Shown here: positions 34,895-43,131 of the stretch, piece after piece
Layout: the number at the start of each line of letters is the position of its first letter
How positions within the stretch are numbered: position 1 is the first letter of the stretch
From: JALYLC01 sp035696365
Lineage (GTDB): Bacteria; Actinomycetota; Thermoleophilia; Gaiellales; JALYLC01
Reading direction: 5' to 3'
Length of the DNA stretch: 64,000 bases
Assembly (NCBI GenBank): GCA_035696365.1
Contig: DASRQS010000021.1
Location: 1-64,000, forward strand
Notes under the pieces: model-generated
What the model was told of the DNA's origin: nothing
Seen by the model: the letters and a program-made list of their open reading frames with translations, nothing else
Databases searched by the model: none
Program-made: the position numbers and the translations under genes

Positions 34895-36172
34895 ATGGCG
34901 ATGATCACCGCCCTCGTAGTAGCCAAGGCTCCCGGTGACGGACGCGGCAAGACGCGCCTGGTACCGCCTCTCTCGGACAGGCAAGCTGCGTCGCTGCAAG
35001 AGGCGCTGCTGCTCGACACGATCGCGGCTTGCCGGCGCGAAGCGGAGGACGTGCGACTGCTCACCTCGTCGGAGGATGAGCGCGCGGCCCTTGCCGCGCT
35101 CCTCCCCGCCACACGCATAGAAGTGCAGCGAGGCAGGGGGCTTGCCGATGCTCTCAGGCACGGCATCTCCGACCACCTCACCGGCCGAGCGGTCGCGATC
35201 ATCTCCTCCGACCTGCCGGGCCTGCCGGCAGGCTCGATCGCCGAGGCGGCAGAGGCGCTCGCCGCCGGCGCGGATGTCGTGCTCGGTCCCGCGATGGACG
35301 GCGGGTACTGGCTCGTCGCCATGCGTGCGGCACACGAGGCGCCGTTTCACGACATCCCCTGGTCGACCCCGGCGGTCTGGGCCGTGACCCTGAGCCGCTG
35401 CCGCGAGGCTGGTCTGCGCGTCCACGAGCTCCAGCCGTGGCGCGACGTCGATACCTATGCCGACCTGGCAGCGTGCCGCGACGAACTCGAGCCGGTGCTC
35501 GCACCGCGCAGCGCCCGCGCACTTCGCGAACTCACCGAGCGGGGCATCGTCGGCGATGAGGCGGGGCCGCAACTCGTGGCCAGTGAGCTCCTCGCAGCAT
35601 CTCCCTGGCGCGCCGTCGTACGTGACGAGCTGCGTCGCACCGACGGACGGCCGAGCGCCTACACCTACTTCGCCGTCCCGCGGGCCGTGTTCGTGGTCGC
35701 CGTCACGCGCGCGCAGGAGCTGATTCTGGTGCGCCAGTATCGCCACCCCGTGCGCGACTGGACGCTCGAGGTACCCGCCGGCTCCGTCGAGGACGGCGAG
35801 AGCGCACTCGAAGCGGCCCAGCGCGAGCTGTTCGAGGAGGTCGGCGGAAGCTCGTCATCCTGGCGGCACCTCTCGACGTTCTACTCCTCGAGCGCCCACC
35901 TCAGCCTGCGCTCCGACGCCTTTCTCGCCAGCGAAGTCGAGCTGCTCGCGTCGCCGCAACCCGACGAGGAAGAGAGCCTCGTGACGGTGCGCTTGCCGCT
36001 TGGGGAGGCGCTCGCTCGCGTGCGCAGCGGCGGCTTCGTGGAAGGCCAGACTGCGCTCGCGATCCTGCTGGCCACGCCGTTCCTCGAGGAGACAACGCTC
36101 GGCACCGCAGGATCACCGGCAGGCGCCGCGCCGCCGGCCTCCGCGGAAGCACGCCGATCCACTCCAGCCTGA
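34895..36172 (+). CDS. TIGR04282-type glycosyltransferase fused to a NUDIX hydrolase
   Basis: The 425-residue fusion has residues 1-205 as a CofC/GT-A-like nucleotidyl/glycosyl transferase of the TIGR04282 (DUF2064) group, associated with arsenosugar and radical-SAM clusters: VVAKAPGDGRGKTRLVPPLS, IISSDLPGLPA, GPAMDGGYWLVAM, PWRDVDTYADLA. Residues about 225-385 are a NUDIX domain with the complete box G-x5-E-x7-REL-x-EEVG in AGSVEDGESALEAAQREL followed by FEEVGG, in the ADP-ribose pyrophosphatase style (RQYRHPVRDWTLEVPAG). The join is in frame with no sign of error. The NUDIX half may remove or supply a sugar-nucleotide. It faces the convergent mtnP gene. Confidence 0.85.
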   Translation: MAMITALVVAKAPGDGRGKTRLVPPLSDRQAASLQEALLLDTIAACRREAEDVRLLTSSEDERAALAALLPATRIEVQRGRGLADALRHGISDHLTGRAVAIISSDLPGLPAGSIAEAAEALAAGADVVLGPAMDGGYWLVAMRAAHEAPFHDIPWSTPAVWAVTLSRCREAGLRVHELQPWRDVDTYADLAACRDELEPVLAPRSARALRELTERGIVGDEAGPQLVASELLAASPWRAVVRDELRRTDGRPSAYTYFAVPRAVFVVAVTRAQELILVRQYRHPVRDWTLEVPAGSVEDGESALEAAQRELFEEVGGSSSSWRHLSTFYSSSAHLSLRSDAFLASEVELLASPQPDEEESLVTVRLPLGEALARVRSGGFVEGQTALAILLATPFLEETTLGTAGSPAGAAPPASAEARRSTPA

Positions 36173-36178
36173 GGTGCC

Positions 36179-36967
36179 CTAGAGGCCGGCATCCTCGAGT
36201 GCCCGCCTACAGGCGTCGTCCGGAGGGACCGGGCCGATGCGCGTGACCGCGCTCGCCAGCAGCAGCCTGAGTCGCTCGATGTTGCCGGCGAAGACCTCCA
36301 TCACCACCTGGGCCGTCACTGCCGGCCGGGCGGCGTCACCCGCCACCCCCACGTCGTAGTCCGTGATCAGCGACAGGTTCGCGTAACACAAGCCCAGTTC
36401 GCGCGCGAGCCAGCCCTCCGGATAGGCAGTCATATTGATCACTGCCCCGCCCATGGCCTGGTACCAGGCGCTCTCGGCGCGCGTCGAGAATCGCGGCCCG
36501 TCGATCACGACCACCGTGCCGCCGTCGCGCATCGGCAGGCCGAGGTCGCGGCCGACCGTGAGCAGGGTCGCGCGGAGATCGGCACAGTACGGGTCCGCGG
36601 CCGAGACGTGCCGGACGTCCGGACCGTCGAAGAAGGTGTGATCGCGCCCCGTCGTGCGATCGATGAACTGGTCGCAGACCACGAACGTTCCAGGCGACAG
36701 ATCCGGACGGAGCGAGCCGGACGCGCACGGTGCGACGATGCGCGTCACGCCGACCGACTGGAGCGCCCAGAGGTTCGCGCGGTAGGGAACGCGGTGGGGC
36801 GGCAGCCCGTGCGACAGGCCGTGGCGCGGCAGGAACGCGGTCTGCACGCCCTCCACCGTCGAGAGCGTGATCGGGGCCGACGCAGGGCCGTATGGCGTGT
36901 CGGGCTCGACCGTGCGCTCGGCCTCGAACAGCTCGTAGAGCCCCGACCCGCCGATGACACCGATCAT
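36179..36967 (-). CDS. mtnP: S-methyl-5'-thioadenosine phosphorylase family protein
   Basis: The 262-residue enzyme phosphorolyses 5'-deoxy-5'-methylthioadenosine or similar nucleosides. Family marks are GVIGGSGLYELF, LPRHGLSHGLPPHRVPYRAN (phosphate and ribose sites), DQFIDRTTGRDHTFFDG, and the base/5'-substituent site INMTAYPEGWLARELGLCY, which matches MTAP rather than purine nucleoside phosphorylase. It lies 34 bases after the GT2 gene on the same strand. In this neighbourhood it may act on a 5'-modified adenosine other than MTA. Confidence 0.88.
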   Translation of the reverse strand: MIGVIGGSGLYELFEAERTVEPDTPYGPASAPITLSTVEGVQTAFLPRHGLSHGLPPHRVPYRANLWALQSVGVTRIVAPCASGSLRPDLSPGTFVVCDQFIDRTTGRDHTFFDGPDVRHVSAADPYCADLRATLLTVGRDLGLPMRDGGTVVVIDGPRFSTRAESAWYQAMGGAVINMTAYPEGWLARELGLCYANLSLITDYDVGVAGDAARPAVTAQVVMEVFAGNIERLRLLLASAVTRIGPVPPDDACRRALEDAGL

Positions 36968-37001
36968 GTCGCGCTCACATGGTGATCGTAGGCGGCGACG
37001 G

Positions 37002-37667
37002 TCAGCGCGTCGGTGGGTACATGCGTGCGAGCCGATCCGGGCTGACGCCGGCGCGATAGAGACCCTGGATCGTCCACATGCGAGCGAGCGTCCAGAACGC
37101 GCCGTGGCCCCGGTGGCGCCTGGCCGCCGTCTCGACGTACAGCGGCAGCAGCGAGAAGTGCCCGTCGTGCCGCAGCCGGAGCGCGAAGTCGTAATCCTCC
37201 ATGATCGGCAACGCCCGATAGCCACCGATCCGGTCGTACGCAGCCCGGGTGACGAAGATCGCCTGATCGCCGTAGACGGGCCCGCGGAAGCGCAGACGCA
37301 GATCGCCAAGGGACCGAAGGAACGGCCGGCCATCGTCGTAGCGGACGCGAAATGCCCCGCCGCCCCCGTGCGTGAGAGCGTCGCGCACCGCGTCACCGGC
37401 GCCGGCCGGCAGGGTCGTGTCGGCATGCAGGAACAGCAAGGCGTCGCCGCGAGCCTGGAGAGCGCCGGTCCTCATGGCGATTGCCCGGCTGCCCGGTGCC
37501 GTGATCACCAGCGCCCCCACGCTCTCGGCAGCCTCGCGCGTCCCATCGTCACTGCCGGCGTCCACGACGATGACCTCGAATGGCTCGAGCGTCTGCTGCG
37601 CCGAGACAACGGCGCGCGCGACGGAATCGACCTCGCGCAGCGTCGGGATGATGACCGAGATCCTCAC
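37002..37667 (-). CDS. TIGR04283-type family 2 glycosyltransferase
   Basis: The 221-residue enzyme has the GT2 opening ISVIIPTLREVDSVARAV, VIVVDAGSDDGT, ALLFLHADTTLP (the DxD-like metal site) and the late MEDYDFALRLRHDG. This is the small GT2 form annotated with arsenosugar biosynthesis, usually found with TIGR04282 proteins as here. The GTG start overlaps the stop of the DoxX gene (GTGA). Confidence 0.88.
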   Translation of the reverse strand: MRISVIIPTLREVDSVARAVVSAQQTLEPFEVIVVDAGSDDGTREAAESVGALVITAPGSRAIAMRTGALQARGDALLFLHADTTLPAGAGDAVRDALTHGGGGAFRVRYDDGRPFLRSLGDLRLRFRGPVYGDQAIFVTRAAYDRIGGYRALPIMEDYDFALRLRHDGHFSLLPLYVETAARRHRGHGAFWTLARMWTIQGLYRAGVSPDRLARMYPPTR

Positions 37668-38146
37668 GCGCGGCCGCGCACGTGATCGACGCTCAAGCGA
37701 GCGCCGGAGGGCACCACGAGTGGCAGAGCGTTGAGGAGCACGAACATCGCATAGCCCCAGAACCACTCCGTTGGCGCTCGGCCCACGAGGAGCAGGATCG
37801 CAGTCGCCTCGGCAGTGCCGAACAACGCGCCCAGCCGGGTCATCAGCCCGAGCACCAGCAGCACGCCGGCAATGAGCTCGATCACGAAGACCAGCCAGCC
37901 GAAGAGCGTGAAATGCGGAATGACGACGTCCCCCACGAAATCGCGGAGCGGCCCTACAACCGCCCAGTGATGGGCGAGCTCGAACGAGTAGAGCAAGCCA
38001 CGGGCATCGTGCCGGCCAAAATCAGGCGGCAGCTTCCAGGAGAGGTTGGCGATCCAGACGATGCCGACGAAGATGCGCAGCCCGGACAGTGCCAGCACCA
38101 TGCGACCGGCATCCGGGACGCCATCACCCCCACTCAACCAGCGCAC
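37664..38146 (-). CDS. DoxX-family membrane protein
   Basis: The protein of about 160 residues has four likely membrane helices, with the DoxX marks LRIFVGIVWIANLSWKLPP, LFGWLVFVIELIAGVLLVLGL (landmark FVIELIAGVLLVLGLMTRLGA) and WGYAMFVLLNALPLVV. DoxX proteins link to thiol and quinone redox balance in some bacteria. The N-terminal boundary is uncertain: GTG at 38146 is the first in-frame start before helix 1, and an ATG at 38101 is inside it. It is coupled to the downstream GT2 gene. Confidence 0.8.
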   Translation of the reverse strand: MRWLSGGDGVPDAGRMVLALSGLRIFVGIVWIANLSWKLPPDFGRHDARGLLYSFELAHHWAVVGPLRDFVGDVVIPHFTLFGWLVFVIELIAGVLLVLGLMTRLGALFGTAEATAILLLVGRAPTEWFWGYAMFVLLNALPLVVPSGARLSVDHVRGRA

Positions 38147-38304
38147 TAGGCGGCCGACGCGGCCAGACGGAGCAGGAGAAGGGCTTGTCTCGCGGATTGT
38201 GATGGCCTCTGGCGAGACTCTAGCCGCCCTTGGCTTGACCGACCCGGGCGCTCGATCGGGAGGCGCTACGCCACCAGCGGCCCGGATCGGGGATGCTCCC
38301 TCGC

Positions 38305-39162
38305 ATGACCGAGCCAGACCCGGCCACGACCCGCCCGGCGGCGGACGAACGCCCTCCTCTCCTCGAGCCCAAAGCACACGGCGAGACGTCCGTCTTCACA
38401 GCATCGAACCTGCTTCGTGAAGCTCGCCGGCAGCGCGACCTCCCCGAGAGCAGCGTCCCGCCCACCTGCATCCTCGACCCCGATGGCGACCTCGCCCGGC
38501 ACCTCGAAGAAACCGGCCAAACGCATCACGATCCCGGCTGGGCCTGCTACCACACGAGGCTCTTGCGTTTCACACTCGCCAACCGCGAACTCGGCCTCGT
38601 GCCGTTCGCCGTCGGCGCGCCCTTCGCCGTACTCGTGGCAGAGGAGCTCATGGCGAGCGGCTGCCGGCTACTCGTCAGCCTCACGTCCGCCGGACGCATC
38701 GCCGCACCAGCCGGCGTCAGGTCGTTCATGGTGATCGAACGGGCACTACGCGACGAAGGGACGAGCTACCACTATCGCCCCGCGGCTCGCTGGAGCCGGC
38801 TACGCGCCGACCTGCGCGAGAAACTCGCAACACTCCGGCTTCCCGAGGGGCCACCGATTCTCCATGGAAGCACCTGGACGACCGACGCGCCGTTCCGCGA
38901 GACAGGGCAGGACGTCCAGCGTCACCGCAGCGCAGGCGTACTGGCGGTCGAGATGGAGGCCGCGGCGCTCTATGCCTTCGCCGACGCGAGCGGGAGCAGT
39001 GTGGTGTGCCTCGCACATCTCACGAACGAGCTGGGCAGCGAGGGCGACTTCGAGAAGGGCGCGGCCGACGGAGCCGAGGACGCACTGCTCGTGCTCGACG
39101 CCGTCCTACGAGGATTGGGTGCCGGCGAGGAACTCGATCGAAGCGACGCGTCGCACGCTTGA
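38305..39162 (+). CDS. Nucleoside phosphorylase family protein
   Basis: The 285-residue protein has the PNP/UDP fold signature AVEMEAAALYAFADASG, in which Met-Glu contact the ribose, and LLVSLTSAGRIAAPAG earlier in the chain. The N-terminal 60 residues are less typical. The gene is divergent from the DoxX-GT2-mtnP run. Two different nucleoside phosphorylases in one neighbourhood suggest a multi-step route that removes a base from modified nucleosides. The exact substrate is unknown. Confidence 0.8.
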   Translation: MTEPDPATTRPAADERPPLLEPKAHGETSVFTASNLLREARRQRDLPESSVPPTCILDPDGDLARHLEETGQTHHDPGWACYHTRLLRFTLANRELGLVPFAVGAPFAVLVAEELMASGCRLLVSLTSAGRIAAPAGVRSFMVIERALRDEGTSYHYRPAARWSRLRADLREKLATLRLPEGPPILHGSTWTTDAPFRETGQDVQRHRSAGVLAVEMEAAALYAFADASGSSVVCLAHLTNELGSEGDFEKGAADGAEDALLVLDAVLRGLGAGEELDRSDASHA

Positions 39163-39218
39163 TCGGCCCCTGCGAATCGATCCCGCCGTTACCGCGGTGA
39201 AGGCCCGTCTGTCATGTG

Positions 39219-40574
39219 TCAAGAGCTCGGGTCGATGTTGTGGTTGTGGTGGAAGACATTGTGGGGGTCCCAGCGGCGCTTGACGGCGAGGAGCCGCTCG
39301 TAGTTCGGCCCGTAGGCCGCGCGCACGGCGTTCGCGTCCTGATCGTCGCCGAGGTAGTTCAGCCACCTGGCGTCCTTGAGGTGCGGCCGGAAGGCGCGAT
39401 GGGTCTCCCGCGTCCAGGCGATGTTCTCGTCGGTCGCCGCCGCGTCCATCCACACGGACGGGATGAGCAGGTTCCAGCCCTCCGTGCGATGAGGCACGGC
39501 GGTATCCGTCACGCCAACGCGCGTGACAGCCCCGTGGAAGTGTTCGAGCAGGATCACCGTCATGGGCGACGGCACGGATGCGAAGCGCTCGACCATGGTG
39601 TCGATCAGCGCGTCGGGTAGGCCCTCGGTAAAGCTGGACAGCCAGTAGTTGAATGCCCCGGCGGGGTAGCCACCGTCGAGCAGCGTGTTCATCACGGGAT
39701 AGGGCATCACGCCGACCTGCACCATCAGCGGTGAGCCCCACGACGTGAACGGCTCCAGTTCCCGCTCGGCTTGCTCGGGATCGGCCGTGTGAAACACGAC
39801 CATCGCGGCCAGCTTCGTGCCGGATCCGTCCGGGGCATGCACGAGAGCCGCGAAGACGGTCAGATCGTCGGAACAGCCGGCGAGGGCGTCGCGGTAGAAC
39901 CGCAGCATGTCGCCGGCGGCCTCGATCGGATGGGCGATCAGTCCGCCGGTGACCATGGCCACCGGCTGCATCCGGTAGCCGAACGCTGTGGCGATGCCGA
40001 AATTCCCGCCGCCTCCTCGCAACGCCCAGAAGAGATCCTGATCGGACGCCTCGGTGACCTCGATCACCTCCCCTTCGGCGGTCACGAGCGTGACCGCCAC
40101 CAGGTTGTCAGAGGCGAGGCCGTACTTCGCCATCAGGTATCCGAGGCCGCCGCCGAGCGTGAGCCCGGCGATCCCCGTCGTCGAGATCGCACCACCCGTG
40201 ACGGCGAGACCGTGCTCTGCCGTAGCCTCGTTGAGCTCCGCCCAGGTGACACCGCCCTCGGCTCGCACCGTGCCCGCGCCTGGATCGATCTCGATGCCCT
40301 TCATCTCCGCGAGGTCCACCATCACCGCGCCGTCGGCGACGGCCCGCCCCGCCACGTTGTGGCCCCCGCCGCGGACGCAGATGTCGAGTCCTGCGTCCCG
40401 CGCGAAGCGCACGGCGGCGGCCGCGTCGCCGGCGGTGCGACAGCGGACGATCACAGCCGGCGCTCGGTCGATAAGGCCGTTGTGCACTCGCCGCGCCGCC
40501 TCGTAGCCGTCATCTGCCGGGCGGAGGAGACGCCCGGTGAGCAGGCCCCCAAGCTGATCAATCGATACGGACAT
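39219..40574 (-). CDS. FAD-linked oxidase with berberine-bridge (BBE) domain
   Basis: The 451-residue PCMH-type flavoprotein starts at an ATG with GGAGGTG upstream. VRGGGHNVAG carries the histidine that usually bonds FAD. GGAISTTGIAGLTLGGGLGYL lacks the second, cysteinyl link (Thr instead of Cys), so single attachment is expected. FWALRGGGGNFGIAT and the C-terminal BBE segment LNYLGDDQD...YERLLAVKRRWDPHNVF follow. Substrates in this family range from sugars to alkaloid-like compounds. It is divergent from nothing; the frameshifted AraC gene lies upstream on the same strand. Confidence 0.88.
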   Translation of the reverse strand: MSVSIDQLGGLLTGRLLRPADDGYEAARRVHNGLIDRAPAVIVRCRTAGDAAAAVRFARDAGLDICVRGGGHNVAGRAVADGAVMVDLAEMKGIEIDPGAGTVRAEGGVTWAELNEATAEHGLAVTGGAISTTGIAGLTLGGGLGYLMAKYGLASDNLVAVTLVTAEGEVIEVTEASDQDLFWALRGGGGNFGIATAFGYRMQPVAMVTGGLIAHPIEAAGDMLRFYRDALAGCSDDLTVFAALVHAPDGSGTKLAAMVVFHTADPEQAERELEPFTSWGSPLMVQVGVMPYPVMNTLLDGGYPAGAFNYWLSSFTEGLPDALIDTMVERFASVPSPMTVILLEHFHGAVTRVGVTDTAVPHRTEGWNLLIPSVWMDAAATDENIAWTRETHRAFRPHLKDARWLNYLGDDQDANAVRAAYGPNYERLLAVKRRWDPHNVFHHNHNIDPSS

Positions 40575-40773
40575 AGCGACGAGCACCTCCGGCCCTTGGC
40601 CCACCGTGATCGGCGCGGTCGCGTGAGTGTAGAACGATTGGAGGTGCGGTCAAGGCTTGGATGCTCGGTGCCTCGTCGTAGCTCGAGCCAGTGTGGCTGA
40701 GGCACAGTGACGACGACTTCACGAAGCCGCGGTGCCATCGCGGAACTGTGGGCAGGAGGCATGCATGCTCGCT

Positions 40774-41755
40774 TCACGACGCGGAGGGCAGGGCGGTCAC
40801 GCCCGGCGAGCTCGCGGTGTGAATCGCGTCGGCCGGCTCGCCTCCTGCCAGGAGTCGGGCGGCGTCGCGTCCCGGCGGCAGCCCGAACTGGCGCCGGTAC
40901 TCGCGACTGAACTGCGAGGTGCTGTCGTAGCCGACGCGGCGACCGACGCTCGCGACGTCTCCCTCTCCTGCCAGCAGCAGCAGTCGCGACCGCTGTAGGC
41001 GGATCTGCTTCTGGAACTGCACCGGGCCGAGAGCCGTGACGGCTTGGAAGTTGCGGTGGAACGCCGACGGGCTCATGCCGCAGCTCCGGGCAAGCGCATC
41101 GACGCGGAACGGGTCGCTGTAGTGGTCGGCAATCCAGCGCACGGCGCGGCCGATGTGGGCCAGAGTGCTGTCGGAGCGGCGGAGCTGCCACACGGTGGCG
41201 CCGAGCGGACCCGTGACGAGGCGCCACAGGATCTCGCGCTCGATCGACGCCGTCAGCACGTGCCGGTCGTCGGCGCTATCCAGCAGACGCACCATGCGGA
41301 CGACCGCGTCGAGCAGCTCCGGCGCGGCGTCTGCGACCGCGATGCCCGGCGCCGCCGCCGGCGGCCGGCCAGGAGTCGGCGCGACGCCCGCCGGAGCCTC
41401 GAGGAGCACCGACGCGACCGCGAGCGGTCGCAGGATCACGCCGAAGCCCAAGCCCGGCTCGGCAGGGCTGGCATGCGTGAAATGCCCGGTCACGGGGCAG
41501 GTCGACGGAGGCGATGAGATATTGGCCGGGCCCGCAGTCGTACACGCGGTCGCCGACCGCGAGGCGCTTTGAGCCCTGCGCGGTGACGGCCAGGACGGTC
41601 CCCGACCGTCCTGGCCGTGGCTCGCCCGGCCGTTCTGCCGCGCAGAGCTGGACCCCCTCGACGCTCGTCGTCAGTTCTGGCCGGGCGTGGCGCGCGATCC
41701 GCTCGCGCAGCTCGGCGAGCAGCGCCTCCCCTCTGTCCGACTCGTCTGCGCTCAT
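40774..41755 (-). pseudogene. AraC-family regulator broken by one frameshift
   Basis: The first part (41755 to about 41498) reads as the AraC_N cupin-like sensor domain (TSVEGVQLCAAERP, QGSKRLAVGDRVYDCGPGQYLIAS). The frame then shifts, and from about 41493 onward VTGHFTHASPAEPGLGFG continues the same domain, into the double HTH (LARSCGMSPSAFHRNFQAV, VGYDSTSQFSREYRRQFGLPP). One extra base in the four-base run at 41494-41497 explains the break. Without it the protein would be a normal regulator of about 326 residues. It may be a true mutation or a base-calling error. It faces an aldo/keto reductase remnant. Confidence 0.85.
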
Positions 41756-41757
41756 GC

Positions 41758-42063
41758 CAGGTCGTCGAACAGCTCATCCCGCTCGCCGAGGCGGCCGGTT
41801 TGCCGATGACCCACCTCGCGATGGCGTTCGCGATCGCCCACCCGGGCGTCACCTCGGCGATCCCGGGGCCACGTACCATGGAACAGCTCGACGACCTGCT
41901 GGCCGGTGCCGAGGTCACCCTGGACGACGACGTCCTCGACCGGATCGACGAGATCGCTCCACCCGGTACCGACGCCGGCCCCAACGACGTGGCCTACACA
42001 CCGCCGGCCGTCTCGAGCGTCAGCCTCCGTCGCCGGCCGGTCGCCGAGCGCTCCGCCGGCTGA
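41758..42063 (+). pseudogene. C-terminal remnant of an aldo/keto reductase
   Basis: A 101-residue frame begins without a start codon right beside the AraC gene start. It matches the last third of YajO/Tas-type aldo/keto reductases: EQLIPLAEAAGLPMTHLAMAF, HPGVTSAIPGPRTMEQLDDLL, then LDRIDEIAPPGTD. About two thirds of the gene is missing, so it is a deletion stump. AraC genes of this kind usually lie next to, and control, such a reductase. Confidence 0.85.
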
Positions 42064-42203
42064 GCCTTGATCCACCGACGTTGATTCGGGATCGATGATT
42101 GTGGTGTGGCAAACGCTCCGTCCTCGAGGTGCGAGCGACAGTCCCGGTCCACTGGTCGACGGCCATCCACTCTTCGGAGACGCTCTCTCTATGCTGCTGA
42201 GCG

Positions 42204-42995
42204 ATGATCACCAGATCCTTGCCGGGCGGGATGGGGAACCGCGGCGCGGTGCTTCGTGTCGGCGATACGGTCCGGAGGCCCGTCGCCATGCAGGCGGCGT
42301 CGATTTCGCCGTTGCTGCAACATCTTGCCGATGCGGGGTTTCTCGCACCTGTGCTCGTTGGCTCCGACGATGAAGGCCGACAGGTGTTTCGCTGGATCGA
42401 GGGCGAAGTCCCAGTTTCTCCCTACCCCAGCTGGTCAATCAAAGACGATGTACTTACGAGCGTCGGAGCACTGCTTCGCCGCTACCACACGGCCGTTTGC
42501 GAGTTCCGTCCACCGCCGCGCGCAGGTTGGTCCAACGAGCTCGCGGACCCGCAGGGTGGTTCACTTGTTTGCCATAACGACGTCTGTCCTGAGAACGTCG
42601 TATTCCGAGACGGCCATGCCGTGGGATTGCTCGACTTCGACTTCGCGGCACCCGGACGGCCTGTTTGGGATCTCGCGCAGGTCGCGCGAATGTGGATTCC
42701 GCTGCGGCCGCCCGACATGCCCGACGAACGCGCCGCTCTCAATCGCTTCGAGCGACTCGCACTCCTGGCAATGGCATATGGCCTCGATCCGGGAGAGAGC
42801 GCTGCGCTGGTCGATGCAATTATCGAGAGCAAGCGCATTGGGTCGGCTTATGTTCGTCGTCGCGTCTCGTATGGCGAATCTGCGTTCATGGAGGCTTGGG
42901 AGGCGCAAGGCGGGCAAGCCGGCGACGACCGCGCAATTGCCTGGCTCGAGGCTAACCGTGAGCACTTCGTGAGGTCGCTCTCTCGCGATTTGTGA
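42204..42995 (+). CDS. Aminoglycoside-phosphotransferase-like (APH) family protein
   Basis: The 263-residue protein has the APH/choline-kinase fold. The catalytic loop is SLVCHNDVCPENVVF (Brenner motif HNDxxxxN) and the metal aspartate is in GLLDFDFAAPGRPVWDLAQ. The N-terminal LPGGMGNRGAVLRVGDTVRRP is the ATP-binding lead-in. Many such proteins phosphorylate unknown small molecules, so drug resistance should not be assumed. The gene stands alone and is slightly less GC-rich than its neighbours, which may point to acquisition. Confidence 0.85.
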   Translation: MITRSLPGGMGNRGAVLRVGDTVRRPVAMQAASISPLLQHLADAGFLAPVLVGSDDEGRQVFRWIEGEVPVSPYPSWSIKDDVLTSVGALLRRYHTAVCEFRPPPRAGWSNELADPQGGSLVCHNDVCPENVVFRDGHAVGLLDFDFAAPGRPVWDLAQVARMWIPLRPPDMPDERAALNRFERLALLAMAYGLDPGESAALVDAIIESKRIGSAYVRRRVSYGESAFMEAWEAQGGQAGDDRAIAWLEANREHFVRSLSRDL

Positions 42996-43131
42996 TCTGC
43001 GGGATGCCATCGACGCCGTCGCGAGCCTGACATCTCCGCAGGGTGCGGATGCGAGGAGTTCGCTCGACCCGGCGTAACGCGGCCTGGTGGCTGTGCCACC
43101 CTACCTACCCTGGATGTGACAGCATCGCGCG

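Noticed and set aside
42204..42995. Aminoglycoside resistance gene
   Set aside because: The APH fold is clear, but the family mostly has unknown small-molecule substrates and there is no resistance context.
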